In this document: positions 1-9,561 of the stretch, one piece after another | Layout of the letters: each line of letters opens with the position of its first letter | How positions within the stretch are numbered: the first letter of the stretch is position 1 | NCBI GenBank assembly: GCA_039923455.1 | Contig: JBDTCS010000080.1 | Span: forward strand, 18,240-82,239 | Direction: 5' to 3' | Source of the DNA: JBDTCS01 sp039923455 | GTDB taxonomy: Bacteria; Bacteroidota; Ignavibacteria; Palsa-1295 | Length of the DNA: 64,000 nucleotides | Translations under genes and position numbers: made by a program | Notes under the pieces: model-generated | What the model saw: the letters and a program-made list of their open reading frames with translations, nothing else | Databases searched by the model: none | Told to the model about the DNA's origin: nothing

Positions 1-1
1 T

Positions 2-1687
2 ACTGCCGCTGAGCAGAAAGTACTTCGTCCGCGAGGCCCCCGACCTGGTGCACCATCACGCGGGCAAGATCGCAACGGACGCGGACGCGCACCTGCTGCA
101 CCCGCAGAAGAGAGCGGCCCAAAGCCACTCGAACTTCGATTGGCCAGTCAAAAAGAGGACAAGCCAGCACCGGCACCCGCATTTCGCGGACCGCAGAATA
201 ACAATTTCCCAACGATGCTCCAGCCCAACGTTACGCTGGAATCAGGGAAAAATATTCTCGTGCAAGTAACACGTGAAGCGTTCGCCAATAAAGGCGTGCG
301 CGTTACGAGTCGCATTTCTTTGCCTGGCAGATTTCTGGTGCTCGTTCCATTCGAACCGGGTATCGGCATCAGCCGTAAAGTCTATTCGGTTCGCGAACGT
401 AGCCGCTTGCGCCGCATCGTGCGTTCGCTTAAGCCACGTGAACTTGGCGTGATCATTCGAACGGTCGCGGAGAACAAAGAAGAATCTGCGCTTCGTGAAG
501 ATCTCGAGAAGCTTCTCGAACAATGGCGCGAGATCGAGAAAAAGATTAAAGAGGGCAACTCGCCACAACTCGTGTATCAGGATACGAGCCTCACGTCGAG
601 CGTCATGCGTGACCTCTTCACGCCGGACATCACGCGCATCATCATCGATTCGAAAAAGATGCATCGTGAAGTACTCGATTACGTCGAGTGGGCTGCGCCG
701 AACTTGACGGGCACCGTTGAACTTTATCGCGATACGCAACCGCTATTCGATTCGTTTAATATTGAGCGACAGATCGAGCAGACGCTCGTGCGTAAAATAC
801 CCTTGCCATCTGGCGGATATCTTTTCGTTGAACATACCGAAGCAATGGTGGTCATCGATGTCAACTCAGGCCGCTATGCTGCAAGACGTGAGCAAGAGCT
901 GAACTCGCTCAAGACGAATCTGGAAGCTGCACGTGAAATCTCAAGACAATTGCGTCTGCGAGATATCGGCGGTATCATCGTTGTCGATTTTATCGACATG
1001 AACGAAGAGCGCAACAAAAAGAAAGTCTATGATGAGATGAAGAAGGAGTTTCGCAAAGATCGCGCGAAATCATCCATACTTCCACTCACCGAATTCGGCT
1101 TGATGCAGATCACGCGTCAGCGTATTCGTCAGTCAATCGTGCAGGCACTCTCGGAGAAGTGTCCGGTTTGCGCGGGTACAGGCATGCTCGTTTCCAAGAC
1201 GACGATCATCAAACAGATCGAACGCTGGCTCGAGCGCTTCCGCGCAGAATCCGGTGAGCGCAGGCTGGTACTATCGGTCCATCCGACGCTTGGAGATATG
1301 CTAAAATCAGGACTGATGTCGCCACTGCGTCATTTACAGATGAGTTACTTTGTTCGCATCAAGCTTGAACTTGACGAAGCACTCACAGGCGATGACTTCC
1401 GATTTTATAGTCCGAAGCAGAAGAAAGATATCACCGAAGAATTTTCTTCCGGTGCAGAATCAACCGATCGCCCATACACGGATGAAGAAGATGATCTCGG
1501 CGAGAGCCGCATCAGTCACGTCGAAGATGCTCCTGTCAGTTCCGGCGGATTGCAACTCAAGCGCAAGAATGATCTTCCGGAAGCACCGGAACATGACACA
1601 CACGGAGCGCCGACGAACAATCGTCGAGGACCACGTGAACAGCGTGGCGGAGGCCGTCGTGAGTCGAGGGATCGCGGTAGAAAGTAA
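2..1687 (+). CDS. rng: Ribonuclease G/E family endoribonuclease, 5' end outside the window
   Basis: Single-strand-specific endoribonuclease of rRNA and mRNA processing in the cytoplasm. The frame is open to the left edge, so the N-terminus is missing; a TTG at 140 could be read as a start, but the visible part of the S1 domain continues upstream of it. Motifs seen: the end of the S1 domain (GKNILVQVTREAF), the DNase I-like catalytic core with VIDVNS (Asp codon 857-859) and VVDFIDM (Asp codon 986-988), which match the two metal-binding Asp of RNase E, and the Zn-link CPVC (1160-1171). Between the edge and the S1 remnant lies an Arg/Pro/Gly/Ala-rich low-complexity stretch that looks like an insertion in the S1 loop. 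The tail is charged and ends in an Arg/Gly-rich run. A terminator follows 21 bp downstream. Confidence 0.93.
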   Translation, partial: TAAEQKVLRPRGPRPGAPSRGQDRNGRGRAPAAPAEESGPKPLELRLASQKEDKPAPAPAFRGPQNNNFPTMLQPNVTLESGKNILVQVTREAFANKGVRVTSRISLPGRFLVLVPFEPGIGISRKVYSVRERSRLRRIVRSLKPRELGVIIRTVAENKEESALREDLEKLLEQWREIEKKIKEGNSPQLVYQDTSLTSSVMRDLFTPDITRIIIDSKKMHREVLDYVEWAAPNLTGTVELYRDTQPLFDSFNIERQIEQTLVRKIPLPSGGYLFVEHTEAMVVIDVNSGRYAARREQELNSLKTNLEAAREISRQLRLRDIGGIIVVDFIDMNEERNKKKVYDEMKKEFRKDRAKSSILPLTEFGLMQITRQRIRQSIVQALSEKCPVCAGTGMLVSKTTIIKQIERWLERFRAESGERRLVLSVHPTLGDMLKSGLMSPLRHLQMSYFVRIKLELDEALTGDDFRFYSPKQKKDITEEFSSGAESTDRPYTDEEDDLGESRISHVEDAPVSSGGLQLKRKNDLPEAPEHDTHGAPTNNRRGPREQRGGGRRESRDRGRK

Positions 1688-1707
1688 TACTATCGATATA
1701 AATTGGA

Positions 1708-1741
1708 AACACCCTTTGAGTAATCAAAGGGTGTTTTTTTT
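1708..1741 (+). terminator. Intrinsic terminator of rng
   Basis: An 11-bp perfect stem (AACACCCTTTG / CAAAGGGTGTT) with a 6-nt loop runs into a stretch of eight T. It lies 21 bp after the rng stop codon. Confidence 0.93.
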
Positions 1742-2135
1742 GCGCACGAATCGAATTACGCTTGCAGCAACGTATTCCTACACTTGCAGTAGATGCTTTC
1801 CGTCTGATTACACTTCCATGAGTTCTCTTTCATTTCACTCTGATTGGAAATGACTTAGCGAAAATAATTTGTAGTGAAACGAGAACAATTGATTTCGTAC
1901 AGAATTCGACCGCTCGAATTCATGATTTTTTGGCATTGCGAAATCTCTGGCACAGAAATGCGATATACTCTTTACAGCCAATCTGAGAAAGGCAGAATGT
2001 TTAAGTTGATGAGCAATCGTCCTTACATACTACCAATCAAAGAAAAGCTACAATGTGGTGAAGGTGAAAGAAGCGCATATGGCCTGAAGTGAATAACTTC
2101 GGGCTGTATGCGTTTAAAGCTTTTTGATTCGTGAG
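1742..2135. other. Intergenic stretch between convergent genes
   Basis: No convincing gene. An open frame at 1874-2092 has no recognisable domain or ribosome binding site. A 9-bp hairpin at 2082-2104 (GCCTGAAGT / ACTTCGGGC, with one G-T pair) lies about 30 bp beyond the end of the minus-strand M1 peptidase and could help end its transcript, but it lacks a good T-run on that strand. Confidence 0.4.
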
Positions 2136-5100
2136 CTAAAAGTTTTGACGAACAAAGAAGTTCATTCGGAATGCATACTTGAGTCCGCTTTCCGGTTGAC
2201 TGACATAAATAGGAAAATCGAGTTGGAATTCCGTGCGATTGGGGTCGATACCATAATATGGAATGTTGAATCGCAGACCTGCGCCGAAATCATAGCGCAT
2301 GAGTTCGCTCAAGTTGCAGGTGCAAAAGCGATCGGTCACGAGTCCCGCATCGCCGAAGAGTGTGAGGCCCGTCAGGTTAAAGATCGGACCGAGGTATGGA
2401 ATTTCACGCAAGAGTGCAAACGGGAAAAGCGAATAATTGCCAAGCTCAAATTGCGCACTTCCGGCAACGCGGCCGAAAGGATTTCCTTCCATCATGTATC
2501 CTCGAACAAGCGGCCCTGAGACCGCCGGATTCCGTATCTTACTGCCTTCGTGTGTTCCGAAGTTCGATGCATAGATATCTTCGAACGATTGCAAGAGCGA
2601 AGGCGAAGCAAGCCGATACATCGATTCGACCGGCAGATCAAGACTGTTCGCTGGCTGAGAGCTTCCTCCGAATATTCTCAGATATGCATTCCACTCTGCA
2701 CCTAACTCCTGCCGAATATTCATCGCACCGGAGAGCTTTGTATAAGTTGTTCTGGGGTCTCCAAGTCCCGCTTCGGCATCTACGCCGAAACTGAATGAAG
2801 TAGATCCACCCTCGGTGTGAAATGCATAACCAAGTTCGAGTCGGTTGAGCGCGACGCCATCTTTATCATACTGTGACCAATCATAACCCAACTGAAGGTT
2901 ATGATGTGGTGTCGAACCGGTCGGTGTGGAAAAAATTTGATCGAATTTTATTCCAGCGTACGATCTGTTATCGGTGTGAATCGTAGCAAGATCAATATGT
3001 GTCTCCGGCGAAATCGCATCGAGTATTGTGTTATACTCTAGAACTCCACCAATCGAAACGCTCTCCGCTTGCGGTACATGCACACGAAGCCCAAGCGCAA
3101 GTCTATCCGTCCGTTCAAGAAAACTCCCGAGCACCGTCCAGCCATACGTTCGATTAAAAATAAACGGAGCGGTGCGAACGGAGTATGCATCGATCGGCTT
3201 GATATCCCGGCGATATTTTGGAAAGAGCTCTACATCCATCTTCGGCAACCACGAACTGGAGTTGTTCAGCCTGTTAGTCTCGAGTAATTCACCGGATGGA
3301 TTAATATCAACGTGCACCGGATGCTTTGCGAATGTATAATGATACTTCCGCACTCGTGCCACGGTGCGAAGCCAATCATCAACCGGTATCCACTCTTGCT
3401 GTGTCGTGCCATCGGCAAATGTAAAGACGAGATCGATTGGCATGACACCACGCTCGACACGCTCGATCGTGACATCGGCCTCGTTCGCCTTTACATCGAA
3501 ATCTGCGATCTTGTAATCCAGCTTCCACGTTTTTCGAAACCACTCATCAAAGAACCAACGCAAATCCCCGCGGGCCTTGATGCGTGATGTATCGCCTTCC
3601 TTCCGATCGATCTCCTCGGCAACTTGCCTGAGATCATCGGGATAGGGATGCTTCATGTGCCAGCGATCATAATAGGTATGCAAGAAATGATCGAAGGCCG
3701 TATCTCCCATCGCATAACGTAGCATGAAAAAGATCGCACCAGTCTTGCCATAGGTGGCTGTGGCGTACGTACTATAATCAAGATACATATCTGCTTTGGT
3801 CTCCGGAGGCTCTGCTCGACCGGAGAGATCCATTTCGAGCGCCCATCGATAATTACTCGTCCGTTCGTCGTCCTGAAATCCAAGACCGGGTGCATTCGAA
3901 TTATTGTAGCGTCCGAACCATGCTTCAAATGCAAGCGTGGTTATGAACGTATTAAATCCCTCATCCATATATCCATAGTCGGTCTCGTTCGAGCCCATCA
4001 TCATTGGGTACCACTCGTGACCTATTTCATGGATCATCGTGGCTTGCGGATAATGGTATTCTTCGCCGTGAGCATACGGACCGATGAAAACAATGCCGGG
4101 ATACTCCATGCCACCTTCATATGTTTCACACATGAAGAGATTTGGATAGAGATACTGTCCCTCATGTTTGGAATTGAATTGCACGGTGTGCTCGGCAATA
4201 CGTGCAGCATCCTTCGCCCAAAATGCACGAGAGTTCTCCCAGTAGAATGCATGATGCATCGTGCCATTCTTGTAGATAGCATCCCAGATGTAGCCTTCAT
4301 CAGCTACCCACGCAAAATCTCGAACGGAATCAGCATGAAAGCGCCATGTGACGAGAGATGTATCCGTGCCACGCGCGAAATTTGCATGGTCGCTGATATG
4401 CACAAGTGAATCAGGATGTGAGCGCGCAAAATCGAGATGCTGACGAACATCACTCGTGAGTATCTCCGGATTTTTTTGCCAACCTGTGCTGATCACTGTT
4501 GTTAGTGACGCTGGCAAATGCAGCGTGACATCATACATACCATAATCGGTATAGAACTCACCCATTCCGATATATTGATCGGGATGCCAACCATGATTAT
4601 CATACACGCAGATCTGCGGATACCATTGCGCTGTTGCAAAATTGCGAGCGCCTTGATCGTGATAGCCCCACGTTGAGCGAATTCCAAAGTTCGGCATTTG
4701 CCCGACCCACTCGAAACTAAAAACACGTTCCGCACCCGGGGCAAGCGGCACCTCAAGCTTCAAGTGCATGATCGTGTTATCTACTTCGATCTCGGAAGTA
4801 TTATCGACATTGCCACTTGCGAGCAGCTGCCCGAACTTCTTGATCGTCGTACCTTTTGAGCCATACTTATCATTCTCGTCGTGATCGCGATTCGGTGCTG
4901 TCTCGCCATAGCTTCCATTTTTGAAGAGATTCCAATAGAGATGGAAATAGACTTCGTGGAGCGTGTCCGGTGAATTATTTTTATAGAAGAGCGAGCCTTG
5001 TCCATGTAACTCCGGGGCACCGGGCAGATCGACCATCGTCGCATCGAGTTGATAATAGACGTGCTGCTGAAAATACGGTTCAGCGGCGCTCTGCGCTCGT

Positions 5101-5183
5101 GCGCTAGTGGCATACAAGGCAGTCATACTTAATAGCATGAGGAGTATCCCAGACCAGATGCGCGAGAATTTGATTTCGATCAC
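2136..5183 (-). CDS. M1 family metallopeptidase with C-terminal outer-membrane barrel
   Basis: Secreted zinc aminopeptidase-like protein (1015 aa). A Sec signal peptide ends near residue 31 (SARAQ). The gluzincin domain carries GGMEYPG (about residue 358, equivalent to the GxMEN exopeptidase motif) and HEIGHEW (385-391) followed 18 residues after the second His by the third zinc ligand Glu in DEGFN. Usual M1 catalytic cores end near residue 600. Here about 350 more residues follow, made of alternating beta-strand patterns with an Omp85-like VRGY motif, a FGDAG strand and a terminal Phe (FVRQNF), as expected for an outer-membrane beta-signal. The fusion suggests a peptidase held at the cell surface or periplasmic face by its own barrel. 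It is convergent with rng and transcribed away from the gene at 5354. Confidence 0.85.
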   Translation of the reverse strand: MIEIKFSRIWSGILLMLLSMTALYATSARAQSAAEPYFQQHVYYQLDATMVDLPGAPELHGQGSLFYKNNSPDTLHEVYFHLYWNLFKNGSYGETAPNRDHDENDKYGSKGTTIKKFGQLLASGNVDNTSEIEVDNTIMHLKLEVPLAPGAERVFSFEWVGQMPNFGIRSTWGYHDQGARNFATAQWYPQICVYDNHGWHPDQYIGMGEFYTDYGMYDVTLHLPASLTTVISTGWQKNPEILTSDVRQHLDFARSHPDSLVHISDHANFARGTDTSLVTWRFHADSVRDFAWVADEGYIWDAIYKNGTMHHAFYWENSRAFWAKDAARIAEHTVQFNSKHEGQYLYPNLFMCETYEGGMEYPGIVFIGPYAHGEEYHYPQATMIHEIGHEWYPMMMGSNETDYGYMDEGFNTFITTLAFEAWFGRYNNSNAPGLGFQDDERTSNYRWALEMDLSGRAEPPETKADMYLDYSTYATATYGKTGAIFFMLRYAMGDTAFDHFLHTYYDRWHMKHPYPDDLRQVAEEIDRKEGDTSRIKARGDLRWFFDEWFRKTWKLDYKIADFDVKANEADVTIERVERGVMPIDLVFTFADGTTQQEWIPVDDWLRTVARVRKYHYTFAKHPVHVDINPSGELLETNRLNNSSSWLPKMDVELFPKYRRDIKPIDAYSVRTAPFIFNRTYGWTVLGSFLERTDRLALGLRVHVPQAESVSIGGVLEYNTILDAISPETHIDLATIHTDNRSYAGIKFDQIFSTPTGSTPHHNLQLGYDWSQYDKDGVALNRLELGYAFHTEGGSTSFSFGVDAEAGLGDPRTTYTKLSGAMNIRQELGAEWNAYLRIFGGSSQPANSLDLPVESMYRLASPSLLQSFEDIYASNFGTHEGSKIRNPAVSGPLVRGYMMEGNPFGRVAGSAQFELGNYSLFPFALLREIPYLGPIFNLTGLTLFGDAGLVTDRFCTCNLSELMRYDFGAGLRFNIPYYGIDPNRTEFQLDFPIYVSQPESGLKYAFRMNFFVRQNF

Positions 5184-5353
5184 TTGCTTTCTTAATATTC
5201 CGAGGCGTACGACAACTTGGTTTCAAAAATAGCTCTTCCCCTGAGTCAATCTCCCAAAAAGCCGGAGATTATTCCACTCAGAATAATGCGAAGCATTTTG
5301 CAAATTTTTCGGTTATGCTCCCGCCAACTTGACTCGTGGCCAAACTGTAACCC

Positions 5354-5965
5354 ATGGATAATCAGACGAGACCAGTGCCTAAACCAAAAAAGCGAAACAC
5401 AACGTGGCTCTACGTTGTGATATTCGTAGTGGTTTCAACCGTGCTTATTTTGCACGAGTGGCACTGGCGGTATGATTCACCGTTCCGATATGTCGCCGAG
5501 CGTCAGTTGTTGTGGGGGCCTAAATCGGAGAAGCGCATGGTGCATATTGAGCAATTCACCCTGACTCCGGTCGATAGCTCTCGCCGCGAATTTAAAGATC
5601 CGCGAAACGGCGTGACCGATGTAACCATTTGGCAGCTGGATCGCCCCGATACACTTCGCTTTAAAGCTCACGGACATTATTACTCCGGATTTCTTCCGGC
5701 AAAATTTACCAACGATGGCTCGGCGCAACTCTTTCTGATCCCAAACACCGAACAAGATCTCGCGCTAGGTGTGGGGGAATTGATCTATCTTGATAGTGCG
5801 CAGAAGCTTGCCGTGCTGCACATCGAGAGCACCAATGTTGGCGATGCGGACAAAGACGGGGTGTTCGAAATTTATGATCGAGCGCTCGGCACGTTCGAAC
5901 ACTTGGATCCCATGCAAGGCAAGTGGATTCCGGTCGTGATCAAGCCTGCGCCAAAGCAAGAGTAA
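5354..5965 (+). CDS. Single-pass membrane protein of unknown function
   Basis: 203 aa. A basic N-terminus (KPKKR) is followed by one membrane segment at about residues 18-36, then a soluble, probably periplasmic, domain rich in beta-strand patterns. Near the C-terminus, DADKDGVFEIYD resembles an EF-hand-like calcium loop (D-x-D-x-D-G) and may be structural. I do not recognise the family. It stands alone, divergent from the M1 peptidase gene, and ends at a terminator shared with the convergent S1-domain gene. Confidence 0.7.
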   Translation: MDNQTRPVPKPKKRNTTWLYVVIFVVVSTVLILHEWHWRYDSPFRYVAERQLLWGPKSEKRMVHIEQFTLTPVDSSRREFKDPRNGVTDVTIWQLDRPDTLRFKAHGHYYSGFLPAKFTNDGSAQLFLIPNTEQDLALGVGELIYLDSAQKLAVLHIESTNVGDADKDGVFEIYDRALGTFEHLDPMQGKWIPVVIKPAPKQE

Positions 5966-5975
5966 CATTGGCAGA

Positions 5976-6018
5976 CAAAAAGAAGGGATCGAACTGACGC
6001 GCTCGATCCCTTTTGAAC
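5976..6018. terminator. Bidirectional terminator
   Basis: A 10-bp perfect stem (AAGGGATCGA at 5983, TCGATCCCTT at 6003) lies between two convergent genes. The T-run is best on the minus strand (complement of ACAAAAAGAAG), serving the S1-domain gene; on the plus strand only a short T tract follows. Confidence 0.82.
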
Positions 6019-6034
6019 TCTTACAATTGCGGAT

Positions 6035-7315
6035 TTATCCGCCGCGCTCTATTTTCTCAAGCTTCTCCTTCAGCGATGCAAGATCACCAATTGCGAAGCT
6101 CGACGCAGAAGAAGTTGCTTTGTAATTCTTAAGCGTTGTACGTTGCGCTTCGCGTTCTGCGGCGATATAGGAGAGCGTTACCTTGCCGTTGCGTCTATCG
6201 TATTCGATAACACGCAGACCTTCAAGTGGCTTGCCTAACTTGAATACATCCTCGAGGCGCTCGATGCGATCATGACTAAGCTCGCGACGCGGCACAAAGC
6301 CCTCTGCACCGCCCGGAAACTCGACCACAATTCCACCCTTCGTCACTTCTTTGATCGTACCATTATGATCGGTACCGACCTTGTAGGTGCTCTCGATTAG
6401 GCGCTGCGGATTTTCCACGAGTTGCTTTTTCGAAACGGTGAGTCTGCGCGATTCAGGATCGGAGACAGTCACCTTCACCTCGATCTCTTCACCCTCTTTG
6501 AGCGCACTCGAAGCAGTCGGAATGTGATGCCATGCGATCTCGGAGACGGGGAGATATGCTTGAATGCCCGGCTCAAACTCCACTTGCGCACCGTAATCAT
6601 TGAAGCCAACTACTTTCGCATTCTGCACATGCCCGACCGGATACTTGCTGAAGCGCTCCAGATACGGATCGCCTGTGAGTTGACGAATGCCGAGAGTAAC
6701 ACGTCTGCGTTGTTTATCCAGATGCAACACTTTCGCATTCACCATCGCACCACGCTGAACTACTTCGTAGGGATGTGTGAATGTTTCCCAAGAAAGATCT
6801 TGTGTGCGTACAACGGCATCGACGCCCGGACCGATATCAATCACTGCGCCAATATTGTTGAACGAACGAACTTTACCTTCGATCGTGTCACCAACGTTGA
6901 TCGTCTCCATGCGTTCGCGGCCCTGTGTGCGAAGATCATCCTCGATTACGGCACGATGCGATAGTGCAATCTCGGCTTTTTTACCGTTGCCTTTGATCGA
7001 AGTGATTCGAACGGGAAGCGTCTTTCCAAAATAATTTGCGATGTTCCGATTTGGATCGCGATCGATCATATCGTTCGGCATGAAGCCACGTGTGCCGTCT
7101 TCGAGCTCCATCTCCAGCCCGTTACGTTGCCACTTGATGACTTTGGCCATCACGTTCTCACGCTGCTTACTTGCTTTGCGCAAGTGTGCGATAGGATCGT
7201 TATCCGCTATGGCGGATTCCGATGACGTCGATGATGGTGCGACGGTCGCAGAGCTTACGTTAGTTGCTACTTCCGGCGATTCAGCCGGCGAAATATTTTC
7301 TTGTTCTTCAGCCAC
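6035..7315 (-). CDS. Four-S1-domain RNA-binding protein (ribosomal protein S1-like)
   Basis: 426 aa, GTG start. A Ser/Thr/Ala-rich N-terminal tail of about 45 residues precedes four S1 OB-fold domains at roughly 52-122, 138-206, 224-295 and 311-383, each with a GDxIEGKV-like or VGxVxNAKV-like start and a lysed-loop end such as RVTLGIRQL or KVTLSYIAA. Proteobacterial S1 has six domains; this short form resembles four-domain S1 proteins of other phyla. It probably helps mRNA binding at the 30S subunit, but a general RNA-binding role is not excluded and a longer rpsA may exist elsewhere. A short C-terminal helix (LASLKEKLEKIE) closes the protein. Confidence 0.83.
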   Translation of the reverse strand: MAEEQENISPAESPEVATNVSSATVAPSSTSSESAIADNDPIAHLRKASKQRENVMAKVIKWQRNGLEMELEDGTRGFMPNDMIDRDPNRNIANYFGKTLPVRITSIKGNGKKAEIALSHRAVIEDDLRTQGRERMETINVGDTIEGKVRSFNNIGAVIDIGPGVDAVVRTQDLSWETFTHPYEVVQRGAMVNAKVLHLDKQRRRVTLGIRQLTGDPYLERFSKYPVGHVQNAKVVGFNDYGAQVEFEPGIQAYLPVSEIAWHHIPTASSALKEGEEIEVKVTVSDPESRRLTVSKKQLVENPQRLIESTYKVGTDHNGTIKEVTKGGIVVEFPGGAEGFVPRRELSHDRIERLEDVFKLGKPLEGLRVIEYDRRNGKVTLSYIAAEREAQRTTLKNYKATSSASSFAIGDLASLKEKLEKIERGG

Positions 7316-7516
7316 GATATTTAGTGTTGCACGTTTCTATTCTTGGGCCTTGCTCGGTTCTACGAGCGCTCCCCGAAATGAGTGAGATAGGCAAGGGAAA
7401 AGGAATAGCAGCCAAAGGCAGTTCCACGTTTTCCACTCCCCGTCCAATTACTGTGAATTATATAACATTGGATGACGCGATTCAATGCAAATTTAGGCTA
7501 TCCGCGGGCCCCTAAA

Positions 7517-7987
7517 TTAATACGGAATCTCGAGCGAAATATCCGGCTCCGACAAGTAATCCACGATGGCGCTGCGAAGAATCTCCGGCACGCGAACGGG
7601 CTTGTAGCGATCACGATCAACTGTGACAAGTACACAATTCCCCGTCATGAGCACTTCTCCGGGCTTTCCGCGGTCACTCTCGGCACGAACGATCTCGAAC
7701 GAGAGCCTGAGCGACGAGGCGCCGAGATGATCCGCCCAGATTTCCACGCGCAAAAGATCGTCCAGATATGCGGGGAGCTTAAAATCACAATGGAATTGCG
7801 CCCGCACGGTGTAGGCGTTCATTCGTTCAAAAACCTGCGAGTAGGGTAAACCCATCTCTCGGAATAACTCCGTCTCGGCAATCTCAAAAAAGCGCACATA
7901 GCTGCCGAAATAGATGATCCCCGCCCGATCGACATCCGACCAGCGGACTCTATCTTCCACAAAAAACCGCTTTTTGCGTTCAGTCAT
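7517..7987 (-). CDS. Acyl-CoA thioesterase, YbgC/4HBT hotdog family
   Basis: 156 aa hotdog-fold hydrolase that would cleave acyl-CoA or acyl-ACP thioesters in the cytoplasm. The active-site loop RWSDVDRAGIIYFGSY near residues 15-30 matches the 4HBT signature, in which the Asp acts on the thioester. The length is slightly over the usual 130-150 aa. It starts at ATG and lies about 200 bp upstream of the S1-domain gene on the same strand, which may be a loose operon. The natural substrate cannot be told from sequence. Confidence 0.85.
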   Translation of the reverse strand: MTERKKRFFVEDRVRWSDVDRAGIIYFGSYVRFFEIAETELFREMGLPYSQVFERMNAYTVRAQFHCDFKLPAYLDDLLRVEIWADHLGASSLRLSFEIVRAESDRGKPGEVLMTGNCVLVTVDRDRYKPVRVPEILRSAIVDYLSEPDISLEIPY

Positions 7988-8119
7988 ATTCTTATTTACA
8001 CTGCCATCTTACAAACGCCGACCGATGATTTCGTATTTTCGCGACAGATTAGATGGAATCACACGCACCATCCAAGCTTTTTTTCAACAGTTTTTTACAC
8101 AACGCTTTCTTAAAACGCA

Positions 8120-8419
8120 ATGAAACTCAGCGTAGATCAAGTCAACTATCTTCGTTCGTATCTTCAGAACTCCATTCGTGGTGGTTGCTCACTTTGTGGC
8201 AATACCAATTGGGAATTCGATGATGTGCTTTTCGAGCTTCGTCAATTCATGGGCGGTGGAGTTTCGACTGAAGGGCTAATCAAGCCGACTGTTGCTGTCA
8301 CCTGCTCGGGCTGCGGTCATATTATTCTTTTGAACGCTCTTGCGACGGGTGTTATCCGTCTCGAGCAGCCAGCAGCAAGCGCCGAAAGCTTTACCTCTGC
8401 CGATCCTGACGAGAACTAA
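8120..8419 (+). CDS. Small zinc-ribbon protein of unknown function
   Basis: 99 aa. Two CxxC knuckles, CSLC near residue 23 and CSGC near residue 58, are spaced as in a zinc ribbon, with hydrophobic strands between. The N-terminus (KLSVDQVNYLRSYL) should be helical. No catalytic motif is visible; a nucleic-acid or protein-binding role is only a guess. It diverges from the thioesterase gene and is followed by a terminator. Confidence 0.7.
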   Translation: MKLSVDQVNYLRSYLQNSIRGGCSLCGNTNWEFDDVLFELRQFMGGGVSTEGLIKPTVAVTCSGCGHIILLNALATGVIRLEQPAASAESFTSADPDEN

Positions 8420-8452
8420 GCGCTCGCAGCATTGCTGCACTCGTGTATTTAT

Positions 8453-8500
8453 GATCGTCATTTCGTATCCTTGTACTAAGATACGGAATGACGATCTTTA
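8453..8500. terminator. Long hairpin, probable bidirectional terminator
   Basis: A 17-bp stem with one G-T pair (arms 8453-8469 and 8480-8496) lies between two convergent genes. The T tracts are short on both sides (TTTAT on plus), so it may also act as an mRNA-stabilising hairpin. Confidence 0.7.
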
Positions 8501-8546
8501 TATTGCACAATTCCCCCGTCCGTGTTTCGAATTAGCCTTTTAGTCC

Positions 8547-9425
8547 TCAATCTTTTTCGGTATCAATGTGCTTGGTGCGCATCATCATAGAATCGGATTG
8601 TACGCGCTCATAATTCTCCGGAATCTGGAAGATCGCATCATCGATCTTCTCCTCTTGTATCTCACTAACTTCGCTCGACATAATTACCTGACCGTTGGAA
8701 GTCACTTCTGTCTTGATCGGCACTTTGCCACCGGAGACTGGTGCGATCATAGCAAACAAACGCTCCAGACCGCCTGTACCGGTCCTTCCGCGACCTAAGA
8801 ACGCATCACGAATCACATCATAAAACTTCATCCTCGGATCTGAGGTGAGCCACATATCGACATCCATTCCATTGACCTTTCCTCGATATTCTTCGGTCTC
8901 AAATCCATGAATTGTCTGCTTCTTACCCGTTGGTTGGGGCAGATATGCGCTGAGTGAATCGAGTGCTTCGGGGTGTGCATTCATCGAATCTTTAAGCTTG
9001 TGATCGATCGAGTCCATTCCTTTCAAACTCGTAACAAGTGCCTGATGATTAGGAAGCAAAAGGGTCAGCGTTCGGGAGCCACGATCAATGATTGAGCGCA
9101 TCTTGAAAAGTCCACCGAGCACGCTCACCTCGTAGGCAACTTTATCCTCACGGACATACATCTTAAGCGAGACATTGCTCGCAGCGCCGAGCATTCCGGC
9201 AAGTCCCGAGCGCGATACATCGACACTGGTATCGGTCGAAGTGCTATCGGTCTTGATACCCTTTGATTTGTCCTGCATCATGCTTGTGAGGCCTTGGAGG
9301 TGGATGGTCTGCGTAATCGTCCCTTCGAAGGCATGCGCAGGTAGGGCTGTTTTGCCGGCACAAGCCCCAAGCAGGAGAGATGTCGCCAATAAAAGCAGGA
9401 ATTGAATTTGGTAGCGTTGATGCAT
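8547..9425 (-). CDS. Lipoprotein, DUF4412-like
   Basis: 292 aa from the ATG at 9425, chosen because it begins directly at a lipoprotein signal (LLLGAC, Cys22); an upstream frame extends to 9557 but puts 44 unlikely residues before the signal. After the Cys comes a Ser/Thr/Asp-rich linker, then strands typical of periplasmic carrier-like folds. The C-terminal SEIQEEKIDDAIFQIPENY is close to the motif closing DUF4412-type lipoproteins, whose function is unknown. Probably anchored to the inner or outer membrane facing the periplasm. Confidence 0.75.
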   Translation of the reverse strand: MHQRYQIQFLLLLATSLLLGACAGKTALPAHAFEGTITQTIHLQGLTSMMQDKSKGIKTDSTSTDTSVDVSRSGLAGMLGAASNVSLKMYVREDKVAYEVSVLGGLFKMRSIIDRGSRTLTLLLPNHQALVTSLKGMDSIDHKLKDSMNAHPEALDSLSAYLPQPTGKKQTIHGFETEEYRGKVNGMDVDMWLTSDPRMKFYDVIRDAFLGRGRTGTGGLERLFAMIAPVSGGKVPIKTEVTSNGQVIMSSEVSEIQEEKIDDAIFQIPENYERVQSDSMMMRTKHIDTEKD

Positions 9426-9561
9426 AGTGGAAAGAGTAAAGAAGTATATCAGTGTTGCGACAAGCATCCAACAAATCTTTAGAGGATGCAATTCTTCGTC
9501 AAGTCGGTTCTGCGGGCTCGGTACGGAATATATGTTAACGTGTTTCCATCGGAGCAAAATC

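Noticed and set aside
1874..2092. 72-codon open frame in the rng - M1 spacer
   Set aside because: No ribosome binding site, no recognisable domain, lies in AT-rich spacer.
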